Source of the DNA: Symsagittifera roscoffensis
Taxonomy: Eukaryota > Xenacoelomorpha > Acoela > Convolutidae
NCBI RefSeq assembly: GCF_963678635.1
Contig: NC_087070.1
Span: 28,268,848 to 28,332,847 of the forward strand
DNA length: 64,000 nt
Direction of reading: 5' to 3'
This document shows positions 46,376-57,183 of the stretch, piece after piece; within the stretch, counting starts at the first letter, position 1; each line of letters starts with the position of its first letter. The notes under the pieces were generated by a model. The model did not search any database and was not told where the DNA came from. It worked only from the letters and a program-made list of their open reading frames with translations. A program made the position numbers and the translations under genes.

Positions 46376-46530
46376 ACAAGCCGTGGACAGCAATTAAACA
46401 GTATGAAGATTCTTTTCTATTTTTAGCCAGTTTATCTGGAGACCACAGACCATTTTTCGTTGATCCGATTCACTTTTGTTTTAAGACGAGGATATATTTA
46501 AAAACAACACACTATTTGGTAATTAAAAGT
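46376..46530 (+). repeat. Direct repeat, left copy
   Basis: Begins 'gacaagccgtggacagcaattaaa' and runs through 'ggagaccacagacca' and 'gatccgattcac' to 'ttttaagacgagg'. A second copy lies at 47097-47240, and the hairpin repeat 46579-47070 sits between the two. Confidence 0.8.
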
Positions 46531-46578
46531 TGAGATTGAAGAAAAATTTGGGATATATATACACGAGTACGTTTTTTT

Positions 46579-47070
46579 GTTCCGACTTTCGATACGAAAG
46601 TAACAGAATATTTGTGCTCGGGGTGCGTTTTTTTTCTTGAGACACATTTCGAATTTTTAACTCATTTTTCTAAATCACTCGAAAGATATTGTTGTTTTGA
46701 GCTCAAAATTGAAAATATTTTTCACCTGTGATTGGTTTTTGTTAAGTAATGGGTGTTTAAAGATTGTCATTTTGGCCAATTTGGGACAATTACGCGCGAT
46801 ATTTTCGCGCTATTAACGCGTAAGCGGAGAGTTAATCCGTCTTAGAAATCGTTCCAAATTGGTTGAAAGAAGCTTGTTTGCCATAATTGATTTGTTACAA
46901 GGATCTGAATATATCCTTTTGTACTTTATATGGCGTGTGGGGGGATGATTTTCATGAAAAAAATTCATTTTGCTTTATTACATTTAACTTTTAAATATTT
47001 TTACTCCTCCATAAACCTTAAAAGGCAGTCGGAACTTTCAGGGCTTCGCCCTGATACAAGCAGTCTTGTT
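46579..47070 (+). repeat. Hairpin-bearing dispersed repeat, best full copy
   Basis: About 490 bp. It starts GTTCCGACTTTCGATACGAAAG, contains 'gggacaattacgcgcgatat' and 'cgcgtaagcggagagttaatccgtcttag', then 'tggcgtgtggggggatgattttcatgaaaa', then 'aggcagtcggaact'. It ends with the 15-base hairpin CAGGGCTTCGCCCTG followed by ATACAAGCAGTCTTGTT. GTTCCGACT at the start and AGTCGGAAC before the hairpin are inverted. No coding capacity. At least eight more full or partial copies are in the window in both orientations. Confidence 0.85.
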
Positions 47071-47096
47071 GTGTTTTTCAAATGTTTTACTCCGAG

Positions 47097-47240
47097 ACAA
47101 GCCATGGACAGCAATTAAATGGTATGAAACATTTTTTACTAGCTTACGCGGAGACCACAGACCAAATTTATCAAAATTTTTGTCCAGAGACCAATTTTCG
47201 CTGATCTGATTCACTATCTTTTTAAGACAAAAATTACAAG
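47097..47240 (+). repeat. Direct repeat, right copy
   Basis: 'gacaagccatggacagcaattaaatggtatgaa' through 'gagaccacagaccaaat' and 'gatctgattcac'. It matches 46376-46530. Confidence 0.8.
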
Positions 47241-49690
47241 CCGAAAGGAATTTAATTTAAACCTCATCGGCGAGTTATTTTTGAGTTCATTTCTAACAGG
47301 CATACCTGAATTTGCGTTTTGCAATTAGCCTGCAAGAAAAATTCTTTTTCCAAAACCTGTGGCTTAATTGTCTGTAGTTAAAGAGAATGAAGATTTAACT
47401 TTTTTCTCTGTTATGTAATTAAGTGCTATTTAAGCGCCTCCGTTAACAATTGATTATGAAGTCGTAGTTTTTCTTAATTATATTTTTCGAAAGTTTGTTT
47501 GCGACCCTGTTGTAGCTGATTGAAAACATCTTTCGCTCTGAAATTTTCCCCTGTTTTCATTAAAACCCTCAAGCAACCTCTCACAACTGAAAGCAAGAAA
47601 ACTGAACCAACTCAACTTCAATATGGTGTAATGAAAAATTGCAAATTAACAGTATTTGGCTGGATCGTGAAGACAGAAACAAAACACATTTGTTCCGTCG
47701 TAACGAAAGCAATTTTTGAGAAGCATTTGAGGACATAAATCACTCGTAACAGAACTGGTAGGCTTCAAAAGGCACATGAACAAGCAGGCTGCATGGGAAA
47801 AAATGTATATTTACTGAAAAAATCATTACTTATAGCGGTTCGGCAATATCTAGACAACTTAAAAAATTACAAATAATAATTCCAAAATACTACCAAAGAG
47901 TTTTTTAAAAAAATGACGCTTTTTTAAAAAAATTATTGTATTTGCGTTTTAAGTTTAACGGTTACTTGGGTCTTCATTTTAACTTGATGCGACTTGACGG
48001 GATTTTACAAACGTTAATTACTAACGTGTTTTCGGTCAAAACTGTTCATTTTTTTTCTGTTCCTTTTAATTAACTCTAGAGACAATTGGTCACATTTTGC
48101 CTACTCACTCTTAATAAAACACTTATCAAGCATTTTATTTTTTGAAAGTTCAAGGTGGAAAAGCAAAAAAAAACTAGTTTCGATTTAAAAAACATGCCTA
48201 GACATTCAAATGTGATTTAAGCATCAGAAGAAAAATAACCAAACCGTAACAAAGCCAAAAAACACCTAGGCAGAAACCCTGTAAGCCAAAGAAATCATCA
48301 ATACTTAGTTAATAAGTCGCTTTCACCCTCAAAACACAGACACGCACACGATTTTTTTACGCTTGTCGAAGGGTGCAACAGAGCCATTGTACCGATGTCA
48401 TATAGACCAAAACCTATTAGGCCGAAAGAAAAGGAAAATGAAAAAAAAAATCAAAAAAAATTGTCATAAAAAGTTTGCACTAGAATTTTTTTTATGATTT
48501 TGAATTTTTTGTGCTGTCCAAGGGTGAGCATAAATAAATTTTTTTACTTCAAAATTATTCAAAGTGAGTCACTAATTGATAAACAAAAATTGGCCGAAAT
48601 TGTTAGAGCAGATAAAGGCTTCAGACAAAAACAACTAAAACATAAGTCACGGCTAGTAAAATTACAAACATCAGAGGTAAATCAGAATACTAAAAGCAAC
48701 TAAAAGGTTAAAAAAATAAACTAAAACAAAAAAAATCAACAGTTTTACAATATGACAACTCAGCCGACAAATCATGTGCATACAGATAATGATGAATAGA
48801 TAGTGAAAAAAACAGGTCCTGTCAGGTTTGAACCCACGACTTTTGCCGTCCCAGACGTATTTGTTATCTCCAGGCCAAAAGTGCCGGAGACGCAAATAAA
48901 TAAGAATTAATTAGGAATTGAACATAAATTTACTACTTCTAATTTTGAACATTCTGTGCCTAAAGTTATTCGCGGGGGAAAAATTCTAGTACCCGATTGC
49001 AAAACCCCTGCTATCGCAACGGTAATGACAGATAAAATAAACACTGTCGTTTGGAAAAAACAGCTGGTTGTTAAAAATATGTATTATTAGCTCAAGATTT
49101 TTTTTTTTCATTTTAAAGTTGACAGTTTGAAATTACTTCTAATTTTTTTGTCTCTTTTTGTTCCAACGATTTTTGACAAAGTTTTTCTGCCAACGTTCTT
49201 TGTGTCGAAAAGATGTTTTATAACTTTTCCTTTTGGTTTCATCAAAGTAACTCTTAAAGCAAATCCGCACGAATTGCGAACTCACTATTGATAAATTTAT
49301 AATTTCAAAATCAAAGAAACGCTTCGAATTGACAATCAGATCGCTAGCATTTGAAAAAAGCTAAAACTGAAATGAAATTAAAAAAAAAATTCCGCGTCAA
49401 AATTTTTCGAAACTTGCCTAACAAGCAAATCATTTCGCGTAAAAAGCAGATTTTAAAAAAAATGGTTAAAGTTTTATTGAGCATTAACTGTTACTGCATA
49501 TAGAGCAGAATTTTTTTATTGATTGATTGGAAATTATTGGACAAAATCTTACTGCTTCAGTTTCACTTATTCTTCAGTTTTATTGTTTTATCTAGTTCAA
49601 TGATCTATTTTTTTCTTAGATTTTGACGCTTACAAACACTTTGGTTCCCTTAGTGCTTGTGTTAGCTGACGCTATTCGTTTGTTTCTGGG
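47241..49690. other. Intron DNA, no gene seen
   Basis: AT-rich, low complexity in places. Only the tRNA-like block at 48811-48895 stands out. Confidence 0.5.
48811..48895 (-). repeat. tRNA-like block, possible SINE head
   Basis: Read on the - strand this has a good B-box (GTGGGTTCAAACC) and, about 45 bp upstream, a weak A-box-like 'tggcctggagataac'. It is more GC-rich than its surroundings. The T-stem does not pair well and no complete cloverleaf can be drawn, so it is not a functional tRNA. No second copy is recognised in the window. Confidence 0.3.
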
Positions 49691-49691
49691 C

Positions 49692-50985
49692 ATGAAGTTT
49701 TTTTGTTTAATCATTTGGGTCGTTTTCTTGGCTTCAAAAATCCTTACAAGCTAAAATTTGGCAGCACATGACCAACTGTGCGGGACAATTGAATGCCAAA
49801 TAGTAATTTTGTCGAAAAATTAGATGAAAAACCGACAATTTGATGACAGATGAGATGAACAAGGACGTGTAGAAAAATCACTGGCAATGTGAAGAGAAAC
49901 GTAGTTCCAACCTTTTACGGGACGAATTGCTGAAGCAGAACAGCTCAGTGCCACCTGAACAAATCGAATTGACGTTTTCGAATATCTTTCAATAGGAGTT
50001 TGAAAAATACGTATTACTATCTTACTGATTTAAATCTTTTCTTATTTTTAAAACAAATTTGGTTTCAAACAAATACCAGTTTTTTTTCTTGTTTGATCTT
50101 GGTCGGACAATTTTTGTGAAATTTTTTTTAATTAATTTTCTTTGTATCAAACTTTCTTTCGACGTTTCTTTTCTTTGTATCAATTTTTATTTACTGTTTT
50201 TGTTAAAATATCTTGGAGCAAATCCTCAAATTTAGCAAACTTGCTTTTAGTGAATATAAAATTTGAAAGTCAGACTTTCTCGAATTGACACGCTGTCAAT
50301 CAAATAAACGGAAACTGAGTTTTATTAGATGTGGAGCATGAAGTTTATTTGTTGATTGGAAGATTTTGACGAACAATATCTGTTTTTTACTGCTTGCGTT
50401 TTATTTACTGTTTCACTTAATCTGCTAATTGATCCTTTTAACTCAATTTGTTGGCCTATTTATAACAACTTCCGCTTTCACTTTTTGCTGATAAGGTTGG
50501 GCATGTGGATTAATTGTAAAATTTGGACCTTGGACTAGTAATGGCAAATTTGGTCAAAGTTGCAAAACTATTTGCAAATTAACGGTAATAGTTTCGTTCA
50601 TACTAATTTGCTACCGTTATGCTACCTCAACATCATCTTTAGTGCTTTCGATAGCAAAAAACTGTTGTTTTCTGGACATCGTATTGCTTTTAGAGAAATG
50701 CACAGGCTTTCAAAAAACAAATAGGTGTCTGGACTAAGTTTTTGTTAAAAAAGAGATCTGATGATAGATTACATAAACACAAACCTGTGAAAAAACGTGT
50801 GAAACAAGTTCCAAATTTAAGAAGATATTTCCTGCAAACAGAAGAGAACGCCTGCGACCTAAACAATTCACATTTGAAGTTTCCAAATTGTTATTAGAAG
50901 TTTTTCAAAATTGCTTATTTTTAACCCTAGGATTTGATTTGTTTCTTACATTAAAATTGTTGACCTTGATGGTTCTAACGTTTTT
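49692..50985. repeat. Tandem duplication E, unit 1 (about 1.29 kb)
   Basis: Landmarks shared with 50986-52065: 'aatcatttgggtcgttttcttgg', 'tttggcagcacat(g/a)accaactgtgcgggacaattgaatgccaaatagta', 'aaaactatttgcaaattaa(c/a)ggtaatagttt' and 'ttcacatttgaagtttccaa'. No convincing gene. Confidence 0.9.
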
Positions 50986-52065
50986 TTTGTGTAATCATTT
51001 GGGTCGTTTTCTTGGTTTCAAAGTTCACTACAAACTAAAGTTTGGCAGCACATAACCAACTGTGCGGGACAATTGAATGCCAAATAGTAGTTTTGTCGAT
51101 AAATTGGATTGAAAACCATCAATTTCACGAAAAAAGAGTTTAACAAGGACGTATAGAAAATCCACTGGCAATGTGAAGAGAAAAGTAGTTCCAACATTTT
51201 TTTGGAACAATTTGATGAAGTAGACGAGCTCAGTGCCACCTGAACAAATTTAATTCAAATTTTCAGATTTTTTTAGCAAATGTTCATACAGTACGTATTA
51301 CTATCTCAATTATTCAATTGTTTCCTTCTTTTTGAAATCAAAGGTTTCAATGGAATACCAGTTTTCTCTATCTTGTTTGATCTTGATGTGGTAGAACAAT
51401 TTTTGCTATTTTTTTTTTCGCTAATTTTCAATGTATCAAACGTTATGTCGACATTTCAATTCTTTGTATCATTTCTTATTTTTTGTTTCTTTTGAATATA
51501 TAATGGGGCAAATCCTCACATGCAGATTGATTGTAAAAAAAAACATTTACCTTGTGGTCTTAAAATGACATAAAAAGTGAAAATCGCAAAACTATTTGCA
51601 AATTAAAGGTAATAGTTTCTTTCATGCTAATTTGTTCCGCTAATGCAATCTCATCATCATCTTAAGTGCTTTTTTTAGCCAAAAAAGGTTGTTTTTGGAC
51701 ATCTCCTTGTTTTTAGAATTTTTAGCTTTTTACAGCAAAATTTGGGGTTCGTAAACTTTTAGCCAACTGCACTGGCTTAAAAATTAAAACAGAAGTCTGC
51801 CACAATTTACGTTAGAAAAATAGGAACTGACGATAGATGAGATAAACAGAAAAGTGTGAAAAAAAAACAAACAGCGGAGTGAAGAGAAGTTCCAACCTTA
51901 AGGATTTATTTCCTACAGACAGAAGAGTTCAACGCCTGCGACCTGAACAGTTCACATTTGAAGTTTCCAAGTTGTTATTAGAAGTATTTTTAAAACTGCT
52001 TGTTTGTAACGCAAAGATTTGATTTGTTTCCAACATTAAGAATTTTTACCTTGATTTGTTCTAAC
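50986..52065. repeat. Tandem duplication E, unit 2 (about 1.08 kb)
   Basis: Direct repeat of unit 1, shortened by several deletions, mainly between the 'gaatgccaaatag' and 'aaactatttgc' landmarks. The last block before it (49140-49200) and after it (52060-52130), 'gttc(c/t)aacgat...ctttgt', suggest that a third, more decayed unit once existed. Confidence 0.88.
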
Positions 52066-52880
52066 GATACTTGACAGATTATTATTCCTAGCATCCTTTG
52101 TATAAAAAAAACTTCAACGTTTCTTTTTCTGTATCTTCTAACTAACTCATGGGTCGAATCTTTACTCTTTGCTTGCTCACCTTTGGTAGACAAAGATTAT
52201 GACAATCAAGTTTGTTCAAAATGATACTAATGATAAACTAAAAAAAATCGAAGATATTTTTTTAATGAAAAATCTTCTTTATCATATTCTTTTTTTTACT
52301 TTTTACAAAAATTTCAACTTTTCCTTACTGTTTCATTTAAATGAATCTGAGGTCAAATTCCTCACATTTTGCTTACACACTTGTAGTTAATGTACAGTTT
52401 GACAATCAGGTTTTTCGAAATGACACCATGTTGTTCAAAAAAGGAACAATTTGATATGAATGTTTTGATATAAATTGAAGTATGTTATTTGATGTTTCAC
52501 AATTTTTTTTTTAACTTTTGAAAATCTACTGGCTCTAATCCAATTAGAAAAACTTGATTCTTTTATTTTTGATCTTATCTCTTCTTTCTAATTCGGAATT
52601 GTCTTCGGCTGAAGTATCTGAGTTTCTTTGGCTGAACTGTTTATACTTGAAATTGATTTGTCGGTTGCCTCAGCGCCATTTTATTTGTTTTAGATCACAT
52701 GTTAATATAAGCCAATTGGAAAGGCTGTCTAACTTTGTTGGCGTTAACCAGTTTTTCAGCGCCAGCTTAAACCAGTTTTTATTCCGGAATAATTTTTGCT
52801 TGGTTTGAATTCTTAACTAGCAACTTTTGACGGTTTTCATTTTCATTCAAAAAGTACAGATGTTTGAGCTCAAATTGAAC
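52066..52880. other. Intron DNA, no gene seen
   Basis: AT-rich. Short open frames only, none recognised. Confidence 0.45.
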
Positions 52881-53410
52881 AAAACTGCTCGTATCAGGGC
52901 TAAGCCCTGAAAGTTCCGACTGCCTTTTAACGTTTATGGAGCAGTAATAACATGGAAAAATTAAATGAAATGAAACAAAATGAAAAGTTTTTCTAAAGTT
53001 TGAAAATTTTTCTATGAAAATCATCCCCCCACACGCCATATAACGTACAAAACAACAAATTTCGCTCCTTGTAACAAATCAATTATGGCAAATAAGCTTC
53101 TTTCAACCAATTTGGAACGATTTCTAAGACGGATTAAATCTCCGCTTACGCGTTAATAGCGCGAATTATATCGCGCGTCAATTGTCCCAAATTTGTGAAA
53201 ATGGCCAATATTGCAATCTTTGAACCCTCAAAATTTTACGAAAAATGATCACAGGTGAAATCTCTTTTCAAATTTTAGCTAAAGACAACAATAGCTTTCG
53301 AATGATATAAAAAAAATTCCGTCAAAAATAGCTAGTTAAAAAGTCGAAGTTTGTCTGAAGAAAAAAAAACCCACCAATATTTCGTTACTTTCGTATCGAA
53401 AGTCGGAACA
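52881..53410 (-). repeat. Hairpin-bearing dispersed repeat, full copy
   Basis: Starts 'aaaactgctcgtatcagggctaagccctgaaagttccgactgcc' (hairpin with one substitution) and ends 'cgttactttcgtatcgaaagtcggaac'. Same length and block order as 46579-47070, inverted. Confidence 0.85.
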
Positions 53411-53429
53411 AAAAGCTCATCACTTGTGG

Positions 53430-53742
53430 TTAATTTTTGTACACTTATGGGGTGTTAAAGAATGCTTATTTGACCAAAATGGGACAATTAATGCGCGATA
53501 TATTTCAAGCTATCAACGTGTAAGCGGATATTTAATCCGTCTGATAAGTCGTTCCAAACTGAGTTGAGGCATGATATTTGGTCTAATTAATATTTTGCTA
53601 TACGCGAAACATCAATTTGTACTTAACAAGCGTGTGAGGGGCTGATTCTATCATCAGCTCTTTTAAAGCGAACCCTACTACTTCATAGATCTTGAAATCA
53701 GTCAAAACATTCAGGGCTTTGCGCAGATACGAACAGTTTTGT
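53430..53742 (+). repeat. Hairpin-bearing dispersed repeat, truncated copy
   Basis: Starts within the family ('ggggtgttaaagaatgct', 'gggacaattaatgcgcgatat', 'gtgtaagcggatatttaatccgtct') and ends 'cattcagggctttgcgcagatacgaacagttttgtc'. It is inverted relative to the copy 20 bp upstream, so the two form an inverted pair 85 bp before receptor exon 4. Confidence 0.8.
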
Positions 53743-53826
53743 CTTTTTCGGAACTAGCACCAATTAATCGATTTTTTCTACGTTTCTCTCCGCGTGTGCT
53801 TAATGGTTTTTTGATGTATTATTTAG

Positions 53827-53987
53827 AGTACACCTCTATCCAGTGGTACGAGACAATCTCGCTTCTGCCTCCCACTTTGGCTGTGATGGCATTCACGAGC
53901 TACAAGATATTTGATAAAGTGCATCAGAGTGGCAAGAACTTCTCCGGCAGTGACCCCACCCAAACATTCACGCAACGAGACATACAG
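53827..53987 (+). CDS. Class A GPCR, exon 4 (end of ECL2, TM5, ICL3 start)
   Basis: After acceptor 'gtattatttag' the exon continues the exon 3 frame (G + AG = Glu). It encodes 'EYTSIQWYETISLLPPTLA', where TM5 contains the Pro region, then 'VMAFTSYKIFDKVHQSG', the cytoplasmic end of TM5, and a Ser/Thr/Gln-rich ICL3 beginning. It ends ATACAG|GCAAGA in phase 0, a GC-AG donor with an otherwise good consensus; reading on gives a stop within 20 codons of the retained frame. GC content is well above the flanks. TM6/TM7 exons (C-W-x-P, N/DPxxY) are not seen in the remaining 10 kb. Confidence 0.85.
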
Positions 53988-55225
53988 GCAAGATACAGAC
54001 ACCCCCTGCACAAACCCCACAGATATAATTTTCTTCATTAAACACCTTTGAAAATGGGGCGAGGTCCTCGACTTAAATTTAGACCCAAATTGCATCATTG
54101 CGACCAGATTTTATTTCGCGAATATCTACACATTAATTTGTGAATTGGGTTGCAAAATCTGGTCGAAAAAATCTGGAAAAAATCTTTAAAAAATTTAGAT
54201 ATTTCAGACTTTGATCGGGACTATGTTCACATTTCGCGATTGTTTGGGACTATGTCCAGACATAGTTTATTCCAAAAGTTATGATTCAAGTTACCCCCCC
54301 CCCCCCCAAATAATCCATTGAACTGTTTCTCCAATCAAAATTTAACTTAAATTAAATCTGCTCAGTGCAGCGAGAGATATTTCGTTTCTGATTGGATGAA
54401 AAATCTCACTTGAGGAGGAGGGATGTTAACTTGATCTCGCAATATATATATTTTTTATTCCTGTACGGATAAAGACCAGATGACTTAAGTCCGTATGATG
54501 CGCATTCGCACTTGTGTCCCATTAGATTGTTTTCACAGAGTAGATTTGTGTAGTAGGTTGTATTGCATGAATAAGCTTCAGTTTTTTAAAGCATTCATCG
54601 ATGTCCAAAAGATCACTATATTTAAAGGTGACCACTTAATGCATATGATAGACAAACTGAAAATGAACACGACTAAAAAACATCCTTCTTAAGCCTTTTA
54701 GGGGCAAGAATGTTATTTTGGTTTCAGTGGAAGTTTTCGGCAAACCAGAGTCAAAAAATTCTGAGAAATACTTCATTTGATTGGCCGAAAATCCCTAGAG
54801 CCAACGTAATATCCTTGACCCTAAAACATCCTCGCCAGAGGAACTTGGTGTTAAATTGGTCTAATTTCAATTGAGTTCTTTAGTGCTATGGTTTATTCAA
54901 ATCAAAAGATGGAAAAGCGGTGAACCTTAACGTAAAGTGTTGGGCCTAATTAGGATGAAGAATGTTAACAATCTCTTATCGTTGGCCATGCGTTTTCAAT
55001 CTTTTCAAAACTACTCTCCAGTCCAGTGCGGTGACAGCGCAAGATAGCTCATATCTCGCAAAAAGTACCACATTTTTCAACAGGGTCCAAATTCTTGGCA
55101 TAAAATTTCTGAAAAATTTTGCGGTGAATTTAGTCCAGGTAGTTAGCGGTGAAAGTTAGTCCAGGTATGGCTATGTAGGAGTCAATTAGTTGGTTATGGA
55201 AGAACGCTGCTCGGGTCAAAGATTC
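53988..55225 (+). other. Receptor intron 4, first part
   Basis: Includes a 14-16-base C run near 54294-54308. A 65-codon frame (54495-54692) is not recognised. Nothing else is seen. Confidence 0.45.
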
Positions 55226-56443
55226 ATGTCCAGACTTTCGGGATAAAATTTTGGCATGTCCAGACTTTCCAGACCAAAATTATGCATGTCCAGACTTTCG
55301 CGACCAAACCTGGCATTTCCAGACTTTCGCGACCATGATGATCCGCCGCGACTTTCGCGACCCAAACGGAGGTGGCGCGACCAAAACATCGCGACTCGTA
55401 TTTGTTATGTCCAGACTCTCGCGACCAAGATTTGCCATTTCCAGAATTTCGCGACCCAAAAACACAGGGGCGACTTTCGCAACCAAGGCGGATACGGCGT
55501 GACCCTGTGGCTCAGGAAACGGCGCGGCTAAGCTCAGTCATTTTCAGACTTTCCAGACCGAGATGCAGATGGCGCAACTTTCCAGACCAACATGGAGACG
55601 GCGCGATTAAGAAAAAGTTTTTCAGGGCTTCGACGACGGATGTGAAGACAGCGCGACTTTCGCGTCCCTGGTGGATACAGCGCGACTCAGGAAACGGTGC
55701 GACTCAAAAAGCAACGGCGCAACTGGCCTGGTAACGCGACCAAAAATAGCAATTTCAAGACTTTCGCGACCGATGTGGAAACGGCGCTACTTTCCAGATC
55801 GAGGCAGAGACGGAGCGACCAAGAATCAATTCTTCGCGACCATGGTAGAAGTGGCGCGACTTTCGCGTTCAGAGTGGAGACGGTGCAATTTTCCAAACCA
55901 AGGCGAAGACGGCGCGACTTTTCAGACCAAGGTGGAGATGGCGCAATTTTTCAGACCAAGGCGGACACAGCGCGACTTTTCAGGCCGATGCGGAGACGGC
56001 GCGACCAAAGAACAATTCTTAGTGAACGTGGTGGATGCGGCGCGACTTTAGCAATCAGAGCAGAGATGCCCAAGACCAAGGCGGACACTGCGCGACTTTT
56101 CAGAACAAGGCGGAGACGGCGCGACTTTCCAGCCCAAGGTGGTGACAGCGCGACTTTCGCGACCAAGGTGGATACAACGCGACTCAGGAAACGGCACGAC
56201 TCAAAAAGCAACGGCGCGACCTGCCTGGCCAGCGTGACCAAAAATTGCAACTTCAAGACTTTCGCGACCGAGGTGGATACGGCGCTACTTTCCAGACCAA
56301 GGTGGAGACGGCGCGACTTTTCAGACCAAAGTGGAGAGGGCGCGGTTTTCCAGACCAAGACAGAGACGGCGCGACTTTCCAGACCGAGGCAAAGACGGTG
56401 TGACCAAGATAAAATTCCTCGCGACCGAGTTGGATAGCCTTTT
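55226..56443. repeat. CpG-rich tandem array, about 29-bp unit
   Basis: The unit resembles 'ggcgcgacttttcagaccaa' + 'ggtggagac', with spacing of 29-30 bp where regular (for example 55911, 55940 and 55969) and looser 'tccagactttcgcgaccaa' words in the first 250 bp. About 36-40 degenerate units. The consensus has no stop in any forward frame, which explains the 246-codon frame at 55697-56437 and others; I do not call genes. It is a GC- and CpG-dense island in AT-rich DNA. Confidence 0.9.
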
Positions 56444-57002
56444 AGCACTTGAAACAACTAGCTTGCAACAGCAATAATTACCATTAATGTTTTTTTGCGG
56501 AAAAAATGGACGCAGCGGATGTATAAATTAATTTGAAACCTCACAAAAATGTATATTAATTTTCACTAGGCTCCAACTTTTTGGTATAATTTTTCTGAAA
56601 AACTTACATTTGTGTTGTGATCAGACTTCAAGAAAATTTTCAAAAATTTTCAAAAAAGTACCCCTAAACCCTAAAATTTGTAACTAGCATTAAAATTTAG
56701 CACATGATAGATTCAGACTGGTAGTTTGAAATAGATTTTAACTGATCGCAAAAATACATTTAGTATGTGTTACAGTTTTTGGAATTGTAAAACGATCAAC
56801 CGACATCTTTCCTCATCTGTGAAGTAGCCTACGGAAAAGTAGCCTGATGCATGGTTCCCTCTGAAGTAGTTGTAACTACATTGACACTCCAACGTCCTTC
56901 CGCGCCATGTTAAAACCCGGTCCAAAAGTCTCCGTTTACTGCCGGATCTCTCGAAGGCTCCGCTCATTTCTGCAACAGAACGTTTTTTGTCTGACAACAA
57001 AA
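56444..57002. other. Short stretch with possible - strand exon
   Basis: 56770-57000 on the - strand has a 76-codon frame of balanced composition containing 'RSGSKRRLLDRVLTWRGRTL' and 'GYFSVGYFTDEERC', in a locally GC-richer block. No family recognised. It could be an exon of an unrelated gene or a repeat remnant. Confidence 0.25.
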
Positions 57003-57183
57003 TATTTACCCTCTGACAACAAAATGTTTACCCTCTGACATAAAAATGTTTACCCTCTGACATAAAAATGTTTACCCTCTGACATAAAAATGTTTACCCT
57101 CTAACATAAAACTGTTTACCTTCTGACAACAAAACGTTTACCCTATGACGACAATCGTTTAGCCTCTGATAGCAAAATGTTTA
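57003..57183 (+). repeat. 22-bp tandem array, left half
   Basis: About eight copies of 'tttaccctctgacaacaaaa' + 'tg' with variants (gacataaaaatg, gacgacaatcg). Interrupted by MITE-2 inside a unit; continues at 58205. Confidence 0.95.

Larger units (their letters stand above)
19725..53826 (+). other. Receptor intron 3 (34.1 kb, hosts the Polinton)
   Basis: The donor GTCAGT and acceptor 'gtattatttag' are in matching phase (G + AG = Glu) and the joined protein runs from ECL2 into TM5, so the two exons belong together. The intron contains the Polinton, its target repeat, hairpin-repeat copies and the 49.7-52.1 kb duplication. 19725-20069 holds nothing recognisable. Confidence 0.8.

Noticed and set aside
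48811..48895. tRNA gene on the - strand
   Set aside because: B-box present but arms do not pair into a cloverleaf and no clear anticodon loop; kept only as a possible SINE head.
54495..54692. TM6/TM7 exon of the receptor
   Set aside because: No C-W-x-P or N/DPxxY motif and no hydrophobic helix of the needed length; lacks acceptor/donor in suitable phase.
55697..56437. 246-codon ORF (longest in the window), Arg/Asp/Gly-rich repeats
   Set aside because: It lies wholly in the 29-bp array. The unit has no stop codon in any forward frame, so long ORFs are expected without selection, and frames overlap on both strands.
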